Of a stretch of 64,000 nt of DNA, positions 1 through 8,359 are shown piece by piece. Source of the stretch: Rhizobiaceae bacterium (GTDB taxonomy: Bacteria > Pseudomonadota > Alphaproteobacteria > Rhizobiales > Rhizobiaceae); assembly GCA_017643025.1 (NCBI GenBank), contig JAEPOG010000001.1, positions 372,001 through 436,000 of the forward strand, given 5' to 3'. The notes beneath the pieces are model-generated. The model was not told the DNA's origin and ran no database searches. It saw only the letters and a program-made list of their open reading frames with translations. Position 1 is the stretch's first letter, and every line of letters begins with the position of its first letter. The position numbers were made by a program, and so were the translations under genes.

Positions 1-60
1 TGGTGCCGAATTAGCGGCTTTGCCGTTTCACGCGGGCTTGGCGGCCCCGCGCAACTTCAT

Positions 61-68
61 TGTATACA
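61..68. promoter_or_regulatory. TGTATACA palindrome, operator half of a pair
   Basis: An exact 8-bp palindrome TGTATACA lies about 185 bp upstream of the AEC carrier start. The same octamer recurs at 203-210. GntR-family (FCD) regulators often bind short palindromes with GTnnnAC or GTATAC cores, so an operator is plausible. No regulator gene is visible in the window; it could lie to the left of base 1. Besides the two octamers I see no gene in bases 1-252. Confidence 0.4.
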
Positions 69-202
69 CCCGGTATGAAATTCCAAGTGCGCGCCGCTCC
101 GATTTCTGCAGGCTTGCGATCGAAAACCTCATTTGTTTTCAAGCTGCCAGCAGCGCGGGCGGCTAGTGGAATGCCCTGCGGCTTTGCCCGTCCGGGCGTT
201 TG

Positions 203-210
203 TGTATACA
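203..210. promoter_or_regulatory. TGTATACA palindrome, second copy
   Basis: Second exact copy of the octamer, 43 bp before the carrier start codon and 142 bp from the first copy. The position would overlap the promoter or 5' leader of the AEC gene, which fits a repressor site. The assignment to a GntR-type protein is inference. Confidence 0.4.
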
Positions 211-252
211 TCAGGCGTCACTCGCCGCGAATCCGCAGGGCAGCCTCACCAC

Positions 253-1185
253 ATGATCGACCTTGTGTCTTCAATCCTCCCGATCGCCCTTCTGGTCGGG
301 CTGGGGTTCGTGGCCGTCTACACAAATGCGCTCAGTTCCGAACTCGTCAAGGCGCTGGGGCAGTTCGTCCTGCATTTTGCCCTGCCTGCGCTGGTTCTGT
401 CCGCGCTACTGCGACAGGACCTGCGCGAGACGCTCAACTGGGGCTACCTGATCGCATATGGCGGCGGATCGCTGCTCACCTTTACCGCTGTGTTTGCGAC
501 AATGCGCTTCGCCATGGCGCGGTCGACCGGCCTCTCGGCCGTCGCCGCCCTTGGCGGCTCCGCATCCAACTCCGGTTTCGTCGGCTTTCCGGTCGCGTCG
601 CTGACGCTTGGCGCGCCGGCGTTGACCGCACTGCCGCTCTGCATGGTGGTCGAGAATATCCTCATCGTCCCGCTGGCGCTCGCGCTGGCCGAATCGGCCG
701 ATGCGGGCAATGGCCGTCCGCTCGCCGCACTGCGAAGCACCGCGTTGAGGCTCGCCCGCATGCCGCTGATCCTGGCCATCGTCGCCGGCGTCGTGCTGTC
801 GGCGCTCGGCGTCAATCTGCCTCTCCCGGTCGTCACCGCCGTCGGCATGATGGCTGACGCCGCCATCCCCTGTGCGTTGATCGTCGTCGGGGGCACGCTT
901 GCGTCGCTAGAGGTCCGTTCGGTCGCCGCCGACGTGCTGCCCGTCGCGCTCGGCAAGCTGATCCTTCACCCGCTTCTGGTCGGGCTGAGCTTCTTCCTGG
1001 TCGGCGGAATACCGACCGAACTGATGGCTGCCGGCATCATATTCGCAGCAGCTCCGATGATCACCGTCTACCCGATCCTCGGTGCGCGTTTTGGCCACGA
1101 GCGGCTGGCGGCGGCGGCCCTGCTCGCAACGACGCTGGCGGGCGCGGCAACCATGGTCGCCGCCCTCGCCTACGCATTGCCATAG
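253..1185 (+). CDS. AEC family (auxin efflux carrier-like) transporter
   Basis: A 310-aa inner-membrane carrier of the AEC / bile-acid:Na+ symporter-like fold. The protein is almost wholly hydrophobic, with about ten membrane segments in two five-helix halves and a short loop near residue 160, as usual for this family of 300-320 aa. AEC proteins move small organic acids such as malate or malonate; the substrate here cannot be read from sequence. The start at 253 (MIDLVSSILP) was preferred over longer in-frame starts because upstream residues are polar and compositionally unlike the family. It converges on the peptide ABC operon with only 3 bp between the stop codons. Two TGTATACA palindromes upstream suggest control by a GntR-like regulator. 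Confidence 0.85.
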   Translation: MIDLVSSILPIALLVGLGFVAVYTNALSSELVKALGQFVLHFALPALVLSALLRQDLRETLNWGYLIAYGGGSLLTFTAVFATMRFAMARSTGLSAVAALGGSASNSGFVGFPVASLTLGAPALTALPLCMVVENILIVPLALALAESADAGNGRPLAALRSTALRLARMPLILAIVAGVVLSALGVNLPLPVVTAVGMMADAAIPCALIVVGGTLASLEVRSVAADVLPVALGKLILHPLLVGLSFFLVGGIPTELMAAGIIFAAAPMITVYPILGARFGHERLAAAALLATTLAGAATMVAALAYALP

Positions 1186-1188
1186 CGC

Positions 1189-2853
1189 TTAGACGATCTT
1201 CGAGATGTCCGGGACGGACGACAGCAGCATGCGGGTGTATTCGTCCTGCGGGCTGTCAAATACCTTGTCCACCGGCCCCTGCTCCACCAGCTTGCCCTGG
1301 TTCAGCACGCCGACATCATCGGCCATAGTGCGCACCACGGCGAGGTTGTGGCTGATCAGCAGATAGGTCAGTCCGAATTCGTCCTGCAGCCGCCGCATCA
1401 GGTCGAGCACCTGCGCCTGCACCGACACGTCGAGCGCCGAAGTCGGCTCGTCACAGACAATGAACTCCGGCTGGCTGGAAAGTGCCCGCGCGATCGCGAT
1501 GCGCTGGCGCTGGCCGCCCGAAAACTCGTGCGGGAACTTGCGCATGGATGCCGCGTCGAGCCGCACCCGCTCAAGCAGGTCCGCCACGCGGTCTTCGACC
1601 TCGCCGCGCCCCGACGCCAGACCCAGCGCCTTGATCGGCTCGGCGACGATGTCGCCGACCCGCCAGCGCGGATTGAGGCTGGCATAGGGGTCCTGGAATA
1701 TCATCTGCACCTTGCGCCGGCGCTCGAACGCACCGGCCTGCCAGATGTCCTTGCCGTCGAGCAGCACCTCGCCCGCCGTCGGCCGGATGAGACCGACCAT
1801 CATGCGCGCGCAGGTCGACTTGCCGGACCCTGACTCGCCGACGAGCCCGTAGGTCGATCCTTTGCGGATCGAGAAGGAGACATCGTCCACCGCGTGCACG
1901 ACCTTGGCGGTGCGCCCGAAAAGGCGGTCGAACATCGACCCCGATAGGTCGAAGTCACGCACGAGGTTCTTGACCTCCACCAGCGGCGTCTGCGCCGGCG
2001 GCTTTTCGTGGACCCGGATCGGATCGGTGATCGACGGGATCGCGTCGATCAGCTTGATCGTATAGTCCTCTTTCGGCCGCCTGATGATGTCGCCGACCTT
2101 GCCGGTCTCGACGATGCGCCCTTTGTTCATCACGATCATGCGGTCGGCCGTCTCGGCGATGACGCCCATGTCGTGGGTGATCAGCATCACCGCCGCGCCG
2201 TGTTTCTCGCACAGCCGCTTCAGCACTTTGATGATCTGCGCCTGCACCGACACATCGAGCGCCGAGGTCGGCTCGTCGGCGATGATCAGCTCCGGCTCGG
2301 CAGCCAGCGCAAGCGCGATGACGACGCGCTGGCGCATGCCGCCGGAAAACTGATGCGGATAGGCATCGATGCGGTCTTCCGGCGAAGGAATGCCAGCTTC
2401 GCGCAGCAGGCCGATCGCCCGTTCCCGCGCCTCCGCCTCGCTCACCGGCAGGTGACGGCGGATCGTCTCCACGATCTGGTCGCCGATGCGGTAGAGCGGG
2501 TTGAGACTGGTAAGCGGGTCCTGGAAGACCATGCCGATGCGTTTGCCGCGCAGCTTCTGCATCTCGTCCGGCGGCAGATTGTCGATACGCTTGCCGTGCA
2601 GCAGCACTTCGCCGGCAGTGATGCGGCCGGGCGGCTCGATCAGGCCGATGATGGCGGAGCCCGTCATCGACTTGCCGGCGCCGGACTCGCCCACCACGCC
2701 GAGCACCTCGCCCGGCATGATGTCGAACGACACGTCTTCCACGGCACGGAAATTGCCGCGCCGCAGCGGGAAGTCGACGGTCACGCCGCGCACGGAGATC
2801 ACAGGCGTTGTCGCCGCCTCGGTGGCTGCTGCTTTTTCCATGATCTCGGCCAT
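1189..2853 (-). CDS. Peptide/nickel ABC transporter, fused double ATPase (DppD-DppF type)
   Basis: A 554-aa energising subunit carrying two complete nucleotide-binding domains in one chain, equivalent to DppD plus DppF (OppD/OppF). Domain 1 has Walker A GESGAGKS near residues 55-62, signature FSGGMRQR and Walker B IIADEPTSALD. Domain 2 has GESGSGKS, FSGGQRQR and IVCDEPTSALD. Both sites look intact. The start ATG at 2853 overlaps the stop of the upstream permease by one base (TGATG), which argues for translational coupling and against the longer in-frame start. It is the last gene of a four-gene operon: binding protein, two permeases, ATPase. Such fused ATPases are common in rhizobial importers for oligopeptides, opines or nickel chelates; the ligand is unknown. 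Confidence 0.93.
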   Translation of the reverse strand: MAEIMEKAAATEAATTPVISVRGVTVDFPLRRGNFRAVEDVSFDIMPGEVLGVVGESGAGKSMTGSAIIGLIEPPGRITAGEVLLHGKRIDNLPPDEMQKLRGKRIGMVFQDPLTSLNPLYRIGDQIVETIRRHLPVSEAEARERAIGLLREAGIPSPEDRIDAYPHQFSGGMRQRVVIALALAAEPELIIADEPTSALDVSVQAQIIKVLKRLCEKHGAAVMLITHDMGVIAETADRMIVMNKGRIVETGKVGDIIRRPKEDYTIKLIDAIPSITDPIRVHEKPPAQTPLVEVKNLVRDFDLSGSMFDRLFGRTAKVVHAVDDVSFSIRKGSTYGLVGESGSGKSTCARMMVGLIRPTAGEVLLDGKDIWQAGAFERRRKVQMIFQDPYASLNPRWRVGDIVAEPIKALGLASGRGEVEDRVADLLERVRLDAASMRKFPHEFSGGQRQRIAIARALSSQPEFIVCDEPTSALDVSVQAQVLDLMRRLQDEFGLTYLLISHNLAVVRTMADDVGVLNQGKLVEQGPVDKVFDSPQDEYTRMLLSSVPDISKIV

Positions 2854-3794
2854 CAGCGGAGCCTCGGATTGAGCGCGTCGCGCAGCCAGTCGCCAAGCAG
2901 GTTTACTGACAGCGCCAGCAGCACCAGCGTGACGGCAGGGAAGAACAGGATCCACCACTCGCCGGAGAACAGGAATTGCTGCCCGATGCGAATCAGCGTG
3001 CCCAGCGAAGGTTGTGTCGGCGGCACCCCGACACCGAGGAAGGACAGCGTCGCCTCCTCGATGATGGCAAGCGCCAGCCCGATGGTGGCGATGACCAGTA
3101 CCGGCCCGAGCACATTTGGCAGCACATGGCCGACGAGAATGCGCAGCGGGTTCACACCCATGATGCGCGCCGCCGACACGTAATCCTTCTGCCGCTCAAC
3201 CATCGTGGCGCCGCGCACCGTGCGGGCAAACTGCGCCCAGTTGGCGAGACCGATGGCAATGATGAGCACCCAGACAGCCATGCTCTCATGCTGGCTCGGC
3301 GGGATGATGCCCCGCGCCACACCGAAAATCAGGAGCGCGATCAGGATTGCGGGAAACGAAAGCTGGATGTCGGCGATGCGCATCACGACGCTGTCGTAGA
3401 CGCCGCCCACATAGCCGGCCGAAAGGCCGAGCGATATGCCGATTGCCATGGCGAACAGCGTCGCCATCACGGCTACGAACAGCGACACGCGGCTACCGTA
3501 GAGAATGGTCGACAGCACGTCGCGGCCCTGATTGTCGGAGCCGAAGACGAAGTAGTTGCCCATCATCGATTCCGACAGCGGCTCGGTGAAGCCGTCCATC
3601 AGGTTGAGGCTTGCCGGGTTGAACGGGTTGTAGGGCGCGATCCACGGCGCCAGCAGTGCCGCCAGCACCAACGACACGGCCACGGTGGCCGCTACGATGG
3701 TGACCGGCGAACGCCGGAACGAAAACCACACATCGCTGTCGAAGAACCGGGCGACGGCGCCTTTCGGTTTGGCCGTCTGCGTGAGCTCGCTCAT
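2853..3794 (-). CDS. Peptide/nickel ABC transporter permease (DppC type)
   Basis: A 313-aa inner-membrane subunit. A cytoplasmic N-terminus of about 30 residues leads into the first membrane helix (TIVAATVAVSLVLAALLAPW). A periplasmic loop with the conserved GSDNQGRDVLS stretch follows, then five more helices. The binding-protein-dependent transport motif (EAA loop) that contacts the ATPase is in the C-terminal half. The ATG at 3794 overlaps the end of the previous permease by 4 bp (ATGA), so the two are probably translated together. DppC-type subunits pair with a DppB-type partner, encoded just upstream. Confidence 0.93.
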   Translation of the reverse strand: MSELTQTAKPKGAVARFFDSDVWFSFRRSPVTIVAATVAVSLVLAALLAPWIAPYNPFNPASLNLMDGFTEPLSESMMGNYFVFGSDNQGRDVLSTILYGSRVSLFVAVMATLFAMAIGISLGLSAGYVGGVYDSVVMRIADIQLSFPAILIALLIFGVARGIIPPSQHESMAVWVLIIAIGLANWAQFARTVRGATMVERQKDYVSAARIMGVNPLRILVGHVLPNVLGPVLVIATIGLALAIIEEATLSFLGVGVPPTQPSLGTLIRIGQQFLFSGEWWILFFPAVTLVLLALSVNLLGDWLRDALNPRLR

Positions 3795-4768
3795 TGCGCC
3801 GCCCTCCCGATTCTGAGCCTCGGGTCGACCACGTAATAGAGGATATCGACGATGAGGTTGATGACGACAAACACGAAGGCGATGAACATCAGATAGGCGG
3901 CCATCACCGGCACGTCGACGACCTGCACGGAATTCACGAACAGCGAGCCGACGCCCGGCCACTGGAATACAGTCTCGGTGACGATGGCGAAGGCAATGAC
4001 CGAGCCAAGCTGCAAGCCGGTGATGGTGATGACCGGCACCAGCGTGTTCTTGAGCGCATGGCCGAAATTGATGGTGCGAGCCGACAGGCCCCTCGCCCTG
4101 GCGAACTTGATGTAGTCCTGCCTGAGCACTTCCAGCATCTCGGCGCGCACCAGCCGCATGATCAGCGTGAGCTGGAACAGCGACAGCGTGATCGCCGGCA
4201 GTATGAGGGAGCGCAGCCCGGACTCTGTCAGAAGGCCGGTCTTCCACCAGCCAAGGTCGACCACCGCGCCCCGCCCGAAGGACGGCAGCCACTGGAGCTC
4301 GACCGCGAATACGTAGATGAGGCCAATGCCAATCAGGAAAGTCGGCAGTGACACGCCGACCAACGACAGCGTCATCACCAGTGCGGTGGCGATGCTGCGC
4401 GGCTTCAGCGCCGACATGACGCCGAGCGTGACGCCGATCACCAGCGCCATGAGTGCCGATGCAAAGGCGAGTTCGATTGTCGCCGGCAGACGGCTGGCGA
4501 TCAGTTCGCTCACCGGCTGCTGCAGGCGGTAGGAAATGCCGAATTCACCGCGCACCGCATTCGAGATGAAATTGGCGAACTGGACGTAGAACGGGTCGTT
4601 GAGGCCGAGCCGCTCGCGCAGCGCGTCATGGTCCTGGATGCGCGACTCTTGCCCGAGCATCGAAGCCACGGGGTCGCCGACATAGCGGAACAGCATGAAC
4701 GCGATCAGCGCGACCACGAGCATGACCACGACGGACTGCACGAGCCGCTTCAGTATGAAGGACAGCAT
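3791..4768 (-). CDS. Peptide/nickel ABC transporter permease (DppB type)
   Basis: A 325-aa permease. The N-terminus MLSFILKRLVQSVVVML is typical of DppB/OppB proteins and fixes the start at 4768 rather than the longer in-frame start upstream. Six membrane helices and the C-terminal ending DPRLR are family-like. It forms the heterodimeric channel with the DppC-type product. It follows the binding-protein gene after a 143-bp gap that contains a strong hairpin, and probably shares its transcript. Confidence 0.93.
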   Translation of the reverse strand: MLSFILKRLVQSVVVMLVVALIAFMLFRYVGDPVASMLGQESRIQDHDALRERLGLNDPFYVQFANFISNAVRGEFGISYRLQQPVSELIASRLPATIELAFASALMALVIGVTLGVMSALKPRSIATALVMTLSLVGVSLPTFLIGIGLIYVFAVELQWLPSFGRGAVVDLGWWKTGLLTESGLRSLILPAITLSLFQLTLIMRLVRAEMLEVLRQDYIKFARARGLSARTINFGHALKNTLVPVITITGLQLGSVIAFAIVTETVFQWPGVGSLFVNSVQVVDVPVMAAYLMFIAFVFVVINLIVDILYYVVDPRLRIGRAAQ

Positions 4769-4863
4769 GGAATATCTCCGACTGTCGCCCCGCTCAGGAT
4801 GTGCCTGCGCGAAGGCAACCGGACGCAAGCGCAGCCGATTGCCTGTGGGTCGACGTTAGCGGA

Positions 4864-4898
4864 ACCTGCCCGCCGCGTGAACCGCGCGGCGGGCAGGT
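4864..4898 (-). promoter_or_regulatory. Intercistronic GC hairpin after the binding-protein gene
   Basis: A perfect 14-bp inverted repeat (ACCTGCCCGCCGCG, bases 4864-4877, pairing with 4885-4898) with a 7-nt loop lies just after the stop of the solute-binding protein. There is no U-run after it on the minus strand, so it is more likely an mRNA-stabilising or partial-attenuation element than a full terminator. Hairpins at this place commonly make binding protein more abundant than permease. Confidence 0.6.
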
Positions 4899-4911
4899 CT
4901 CATTATGCCTG

Positions 4912-6486
4912 TTAGTCGAACGTCACCGTGTAGATGCGCGGCTGGTTCTCCGGATGCACTTCCAGGGTGATGTTGTCCTTCATGGCGTAGGCAAGAACCT
5001 GATTGTGGATCGGCAGCAGCACGCGGTCGCCCTTCACCACTTCCCAGATCTCCGCGATCGTTGCGTCGCGCTTCTCCAGGTCAACCTCGGTGCCCAGCGA
5101 CTCGATCTTGGCGTCGAGTTCCGGGTTGGAGTAGAGGCCGACATTGTAGGCGCCGTAATGGCCTTCCTTGGTGTGTACCAGGTCGTTGAAGATGTAGGCC
5201 GAATCGAAGGTCGGCACACCCCAGCCCAGCAGGTAGAAGTCGGACTCGTTGTTGATGATGACCGGCGAGTGCTGCGCGATCGGCCGCGAGGCCAGCGTCA
5301 CCTTGATGCCGATCTGGCCAAGCATGCCAACGACCGCCTGGCTGATCGCCTCGTCATTGACGTAGCGATTGTTCGGCGTGTCGAGCGTCACCGTGAAGCC
5401 GTCCGGATAGCCGGCATCGGCGAGCAGCGACTTGGCGGCCTCGACATTGGTGGCCGGATAGGCGTCGAGCTCTGGCGTCCAGCCGTTGACGAAGGGCGGG
5501 GTCGGCACGCCGGTCGGGATCGACTGGCCGCGCATCACGACGCGCTTGATCGCCTCGCGGTCGATCGCCAATTCCATCGCCTCACGCACCTTCGGATCGT
5601 TGAAGGGGTTCTTGTCGGTGACGTTGGAGCTCTTCAGCGGCTCTTCGCCGAACTTGTAGCCGAAATAGATGACGCGGTTTTCCGGGCCGGTCTCGACCTT
5701 GATGCCTGAGGTGCCGGCGAGCCGCTCGATGTCCTGCACCGGAACGTCCTGCACGATGTCCACCTCTCCCGACAGCAGGGCGGCGACGCGGGTCGCGGCC
5801 TCGGCGATCGGCAGGTAGATGATCTCGGTCACAGCTGGCTTCGTTTCGGCCCAATGGTTCTCGTTGAGGGCCAGCACCGAGCGTACGTCCGGATCGCGCG
5901 ACACGAGCTTGTAGGGACCAGTGCCGTTTGTGTTGCGAACAGCGTAGTTGTCCTCGCCGGCGCCGAAATCCTGCACCTCGACTACGTCATTGGTCTCGGC
6001 CCAGGTCTTGTCCATCATGAAGGTGTTGGTGAGGTTGTTCGGATAAAGCGGCGACGGCCCCTTCATCTTTACTTCGACGGTGTAGTCATCGACCGCCGTC
6101 ACGCTCTCCACGTCGGCGTGGAGCTGCTTCATGTTGGACTTCTCCGACCGCGCGCGGTCGAGCGAGAAGACAACGTCCTCGGCGGTGAAGGCTGCGCCGT
6201 CATGGAAGGTGACGCCCTGGCGCAGTGTGAATACCCACACGGTCGGGTCGCCTTCTTTGACCTTCCACTCAGTCGCGAGGCGGCCTTGCAGCGTGCCTTC
6301 GGAGTCACGATCCAGAAGCGTCTCGTAGATGTGGTGGTTGAAGGTGTGCGTGACGCCCTGGTTCTGGGAATGCGGGTCCAGCGTCAGCGCATCGCCCGAA
6401 CGTGCCCAGCGCACGGTCTCCGCGGATACAGGCGTAGCGGCGGCTGCGAGCGCGATGACGCTCGCTGCGAGCAAAAATCGTTTCAT
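4912..6486 (-). CDS. Peptide ABC transporter substrate-binding protein (SBP family 5)
   Basis: A 524-aa periplasmic binding protein. The first 22 residues form a Sec signal peptide (MKRFLLAASVIALAAAA, cleavage after VSA). The mature part begins with the family hallmark TVRWARSGDALTLDPHSQN and has the usual three-lobe size of about 500 residues. It captures the ligand for the downstream permease/ATPase genes. Family members bind di- and oligopeptides, nickel, opines or glutathione, and this sequence does not decide between them. It is the first gene of the operon, so the promoter must lie in the region upstream of 6486. Confidence 0.93.
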   Translation of the reverse strand: MKRFLLAASVIALAAAATPVSAETVRWARSGDALTLDPHSQNQGVTHTFNHHIYETLLDRDSEGTLQGRLATEWKVKEGDPTVWVFTLRQGVTFHDGAAFTAEDVVFSLDRARSEKSNMKQLHADVESVTAVDDYTVEVKMKGPSPLYPNNLTNTFMMDKTWAETNDVVEVQDFGAGEDNYAVRNTNGTGPYKLVSRDPDVRSVLALNENHWAETKPAVTEIIYLPIAEAATRVAALLSGEVDIVQDVPVQDIERLAGTSGIKVETGPENRVIYFGYKFGEEPLKSSNVTDKNPFNDPKVREAMELAIDREAIKRVVMRGQSIPTGVPTPPFVNGWTPELDAYPATNVEAAKSLLADAGYPDGFTVTLDTPNNRYVNDEAISQAVVGMLGQIGIKVTLASRPIAQHSPVIINNESDFYLLGWGVPTFDSAYIFNDLVHTKEGHYGAYNVGLYSNPELDAKIESLGTEVDLEKRDATIAEIWEVVKGDRVLLPIHNQVLAYAMKDNITLEVHPENQPRIYTVTFD

Positions 6487-6798
6487 GTCTCTTCCCGTTT
6501 ATTTGTTTGGTTTGACGTTCCCGTGCCGGCGGTTGTCTCCGCCCACGATTGCGCGGCACATTATGCGAGGTGCGCCTGCAACACAAACGCCAAAAAGGTG
6601 GTCCAGCCGCCCAGATTGGGTGACGTCGGGTAATGCGGCCGACGGCAAACAGCTGCGTCGTGAATATTCCTACCGCAATCCAGCAGAGCCCTGCCCACAA
6701 TTCTGCCCACTGAAACAGATGTGGGCAGTCTGTGGGTGCTTTTATGGTTGCCCTGCTGGGGAAATGGGTTCAAATTTTTAGCGTGCCGACGGGAGGAT
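6487..6798. other. Divergent intergenic region with inverted repeats
   Basis: A 312-bp region between the peptide ABC operon (minus) and the methyltransferase gene (plus). No gene of convincing composition is seen. It holds a 9-bp perfect inverted repeat, CTGCCCACA at 6691-6699 against TGTGGGCAG at 6720-6728, with an extra direct copy CTGCCCAC at 6703-6710. These may be regulatory or a decayed repeat. Local base composition is more AT-rich toward 6760-6780. Confidence 0.4.
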
Positions 6799-6864
6799 AT
6801 GTTCGGTACACACCTTTGGAGGGCAGATGATGGCGCTTTCGCGCTGGCCTGCTTGGGAGGATGA
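6799..6864 (+). CDS. Possible 21-aa leader peptide overlapping the methyltransferase start
   Basis: A short reading frame beginning ATGTTCGGT, preceded by GGGAGG at 6791-6796, encodes 21 residues. It ends in a TGA that overlaps the ATG of the methyltransferase gene (ATGA at 6861-6864). The methyltransferase ATG has its own GGGAGG directly adjacent, which is too close for normal initiation. Translation of the leader could therefore deliver ribosomes to the next start. The spacing of 2 nt for the leader's own site is also short, so this is tentative. Confidence 0.3.
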   Translation: MFGTHLWRADDGAFALACLGG

Positions 6865-8330
6865 GTCTCGGCGAAATCGATAGCGGCTCGCTGCTGCAAG
6901 ACATAAGAGACTATTGCCAGTCGTCCGGAATGGCCGAGTCCACCTTTGGTCGCCTCGCCGTAAATGACGGCAAGCTGGTTTCGCGCCTCAGATATGGCGG
7001 GCGGGTGACGCCCGAAACGGCTGACCGTCTGCTCGCATTCATGAACCAGCCGCCACCGGCGCGTGGACTTGCCAAGTCGCGCCAAAAGAGTGGGGACGGG
7101 CCGGCTCCGGTGCGGCATGCCGATACGCAGCCGCAGCCAGCCCCGAGCGGGGCGCAAAAACAGGCCGCTCCACGTTCAAAAGACACCGCCGGCCATCCCA
7201 AGCAGAACTTCAGGTTTTTCGACAATCGCCAGAAGTACCTGATGTTCGTGAATACCTGCAGTGAAAAGCGGGTCATTGCCGAGCGGATTTCGCAGGAACT
7301 GGGCTTCATCCATCCCCGGCCACCGGCCATCCGCGTGTTCGACGCCGGCGTTGGCGACGGCACCATCATGTCGCGTCTCATGCGTGCGATGCATCAGCGC
7401 TTCGAGACGCTGCCCTTCTATTTTGTGGGAAAGGAAATCAGCCTCGAGGATGTGCGGCTCACCCTTGAGAAGATACCCGACAGGTTCAATGAGCATCCGG
7501 CGACGGTCGTCATCCTGACCAACCTCTATTACTCGGAAGCGCCGCTGCTGCTGCCGAGCTCGGCCTCGGTTGCCGCACAGGTGGTCTGGCATGAGGTCGC
7601 GCTGTCAGGGCGCTCGGCTGCCGAATACGAGCAGCAGATCAACGATCTCGAACCGTTTCTCGCACAGCACTGGCGCGCCAAGGTCAGTGAGAAGACCGGG
7701 AACCCGATCTACGAGCGGCCCACCGTGCTGGTGCTGTATCTGGAGAGCCACCGCTTCCTGCTCGATCAGGTCATTCCAAAGCGCGGTGCGATCACGGCTG
7801 ACTACGATCTGATCGTCGCCTCGCAGCCCTACAGGGCGCGCGCATCGGCGGCCTTCAAGGCCCGCAAGGTCCTTGCGCCACTTGTCCAGAGCCTCGCTCC
7901 GGGCGGCAGGCTGATCGGCATCCACTCCTGCGGAGACGATCCGGCACTCGAAATCGTACAGGGCGTGTGGCCGAACGAGTCGCCATTCAAGAACTCACGC
8001 CACGACATCCTGCGCGAAACCAAGGCCGCCCTCGGCAGCAGCGCGCGCCGCTACAATTTCAATGCCTACTCCGACGACCGGTCGAAGTTCCGCTACCAGA
8101 TGTACACGCTGCCCAACGAGATCGACGCCGAAACGACGTCGATCGGCACGTCGACGCTTCTGGCCGCCTGGAACAACGCCACCTACGTCGCGCAGATCGA
8201 GGACAACCGGCTGTCGGAGGCCATGTCCAACTCGAAATACCTCGACGTCACCAAGGACGTGCTGAAGCAGCACAACGGCCTTTGGTTCAACGACGAATAT
8301 TACGTCATTTCCAGAAAGCGCGGCATCTGA
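6861..8330 (+). CDS. HTH domain fused to SAM-dependent methyltransferase
   Basis: A 489-aa protein. Residues 8-58 (MAESTFGRLAVNDGKLVSRL and flanks) resemble the small helix-turn-helix DNA-binding domain found in many alphaproteobacterial proteins. A proline/glutamine-rich linker (about 60-110) follows. Residues about 115-489 form a class I SAM methyltransferase, with the glycine motif FDAGVGDGTIMSRLM near 155-169 and a later LAPGGRLIGIHSCGDD strand-turn. No DNA-methylase DPPY/NPPF motif is evident, so a small-molecule, protein or RNA target is possible. The start at 6861 is chosen by the overlap with the short leader frame. It is followed after 29 bp by an unknown gene. Substrate unknown. Confidence 0.75.
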   Translation: MSLGEIDSGSLLQDIRDYCQSSGMAESTFGRLAVNDGKLVSRLRYGGRVTPETADRLLAFMNQPPPARGLAKSRQKSGDGPAPVRHADTQPQPAPSGAQKQAAPRSKDTAGHPKQNFRFFDNRQKYLMFVNTCSEKRVIAERISQELGFIHPRPPAIRVFDAGVGDGTIMSRLMRAMHQRFETLPFYFVGKEISLEDVRLTLEKIPDRFNEHPATVVILTNLYYSEAPLLLPSSASVAAQVVWHEVALSGRSAAEYEQQINDLEPFLAQHWRAKVSEKTGNPIYERPTVLVLYLESHRFLLDQVIPKRGAITADYDLIVASQPYRARASAAFKARKVLAPLVQSLAPGGRLIGIHSCGDDPALEIVQGVWPNESPFKNSRHDILRETKAALGSSARRYNFNAYSDDRSKFRYQMYTLPNEIDAETTSIGTSTLLAAWNNATYVAQIEDNRLSEAMSNSKYLDVTKDVLKQHNGLWFNDEYYVISRKRGI

Positions 8331-8359
8331 GCCTCCTGATGCTCGGGTGAGGTAGAGAC

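Noticed and set aside
2008..3183. 391-codon plus-strand frame in the peptide ABC operon
   Set aside because: Antisense to the ATPase and permease genes, whose motifs are intact.
6691..6728. CTGCCCACA/TGTGGGCAG repeat as a terminator or insertion-sequence end
   Set aside because: The loop is about 20 nt, there is no U-run, and no transposase or target duplication is near.
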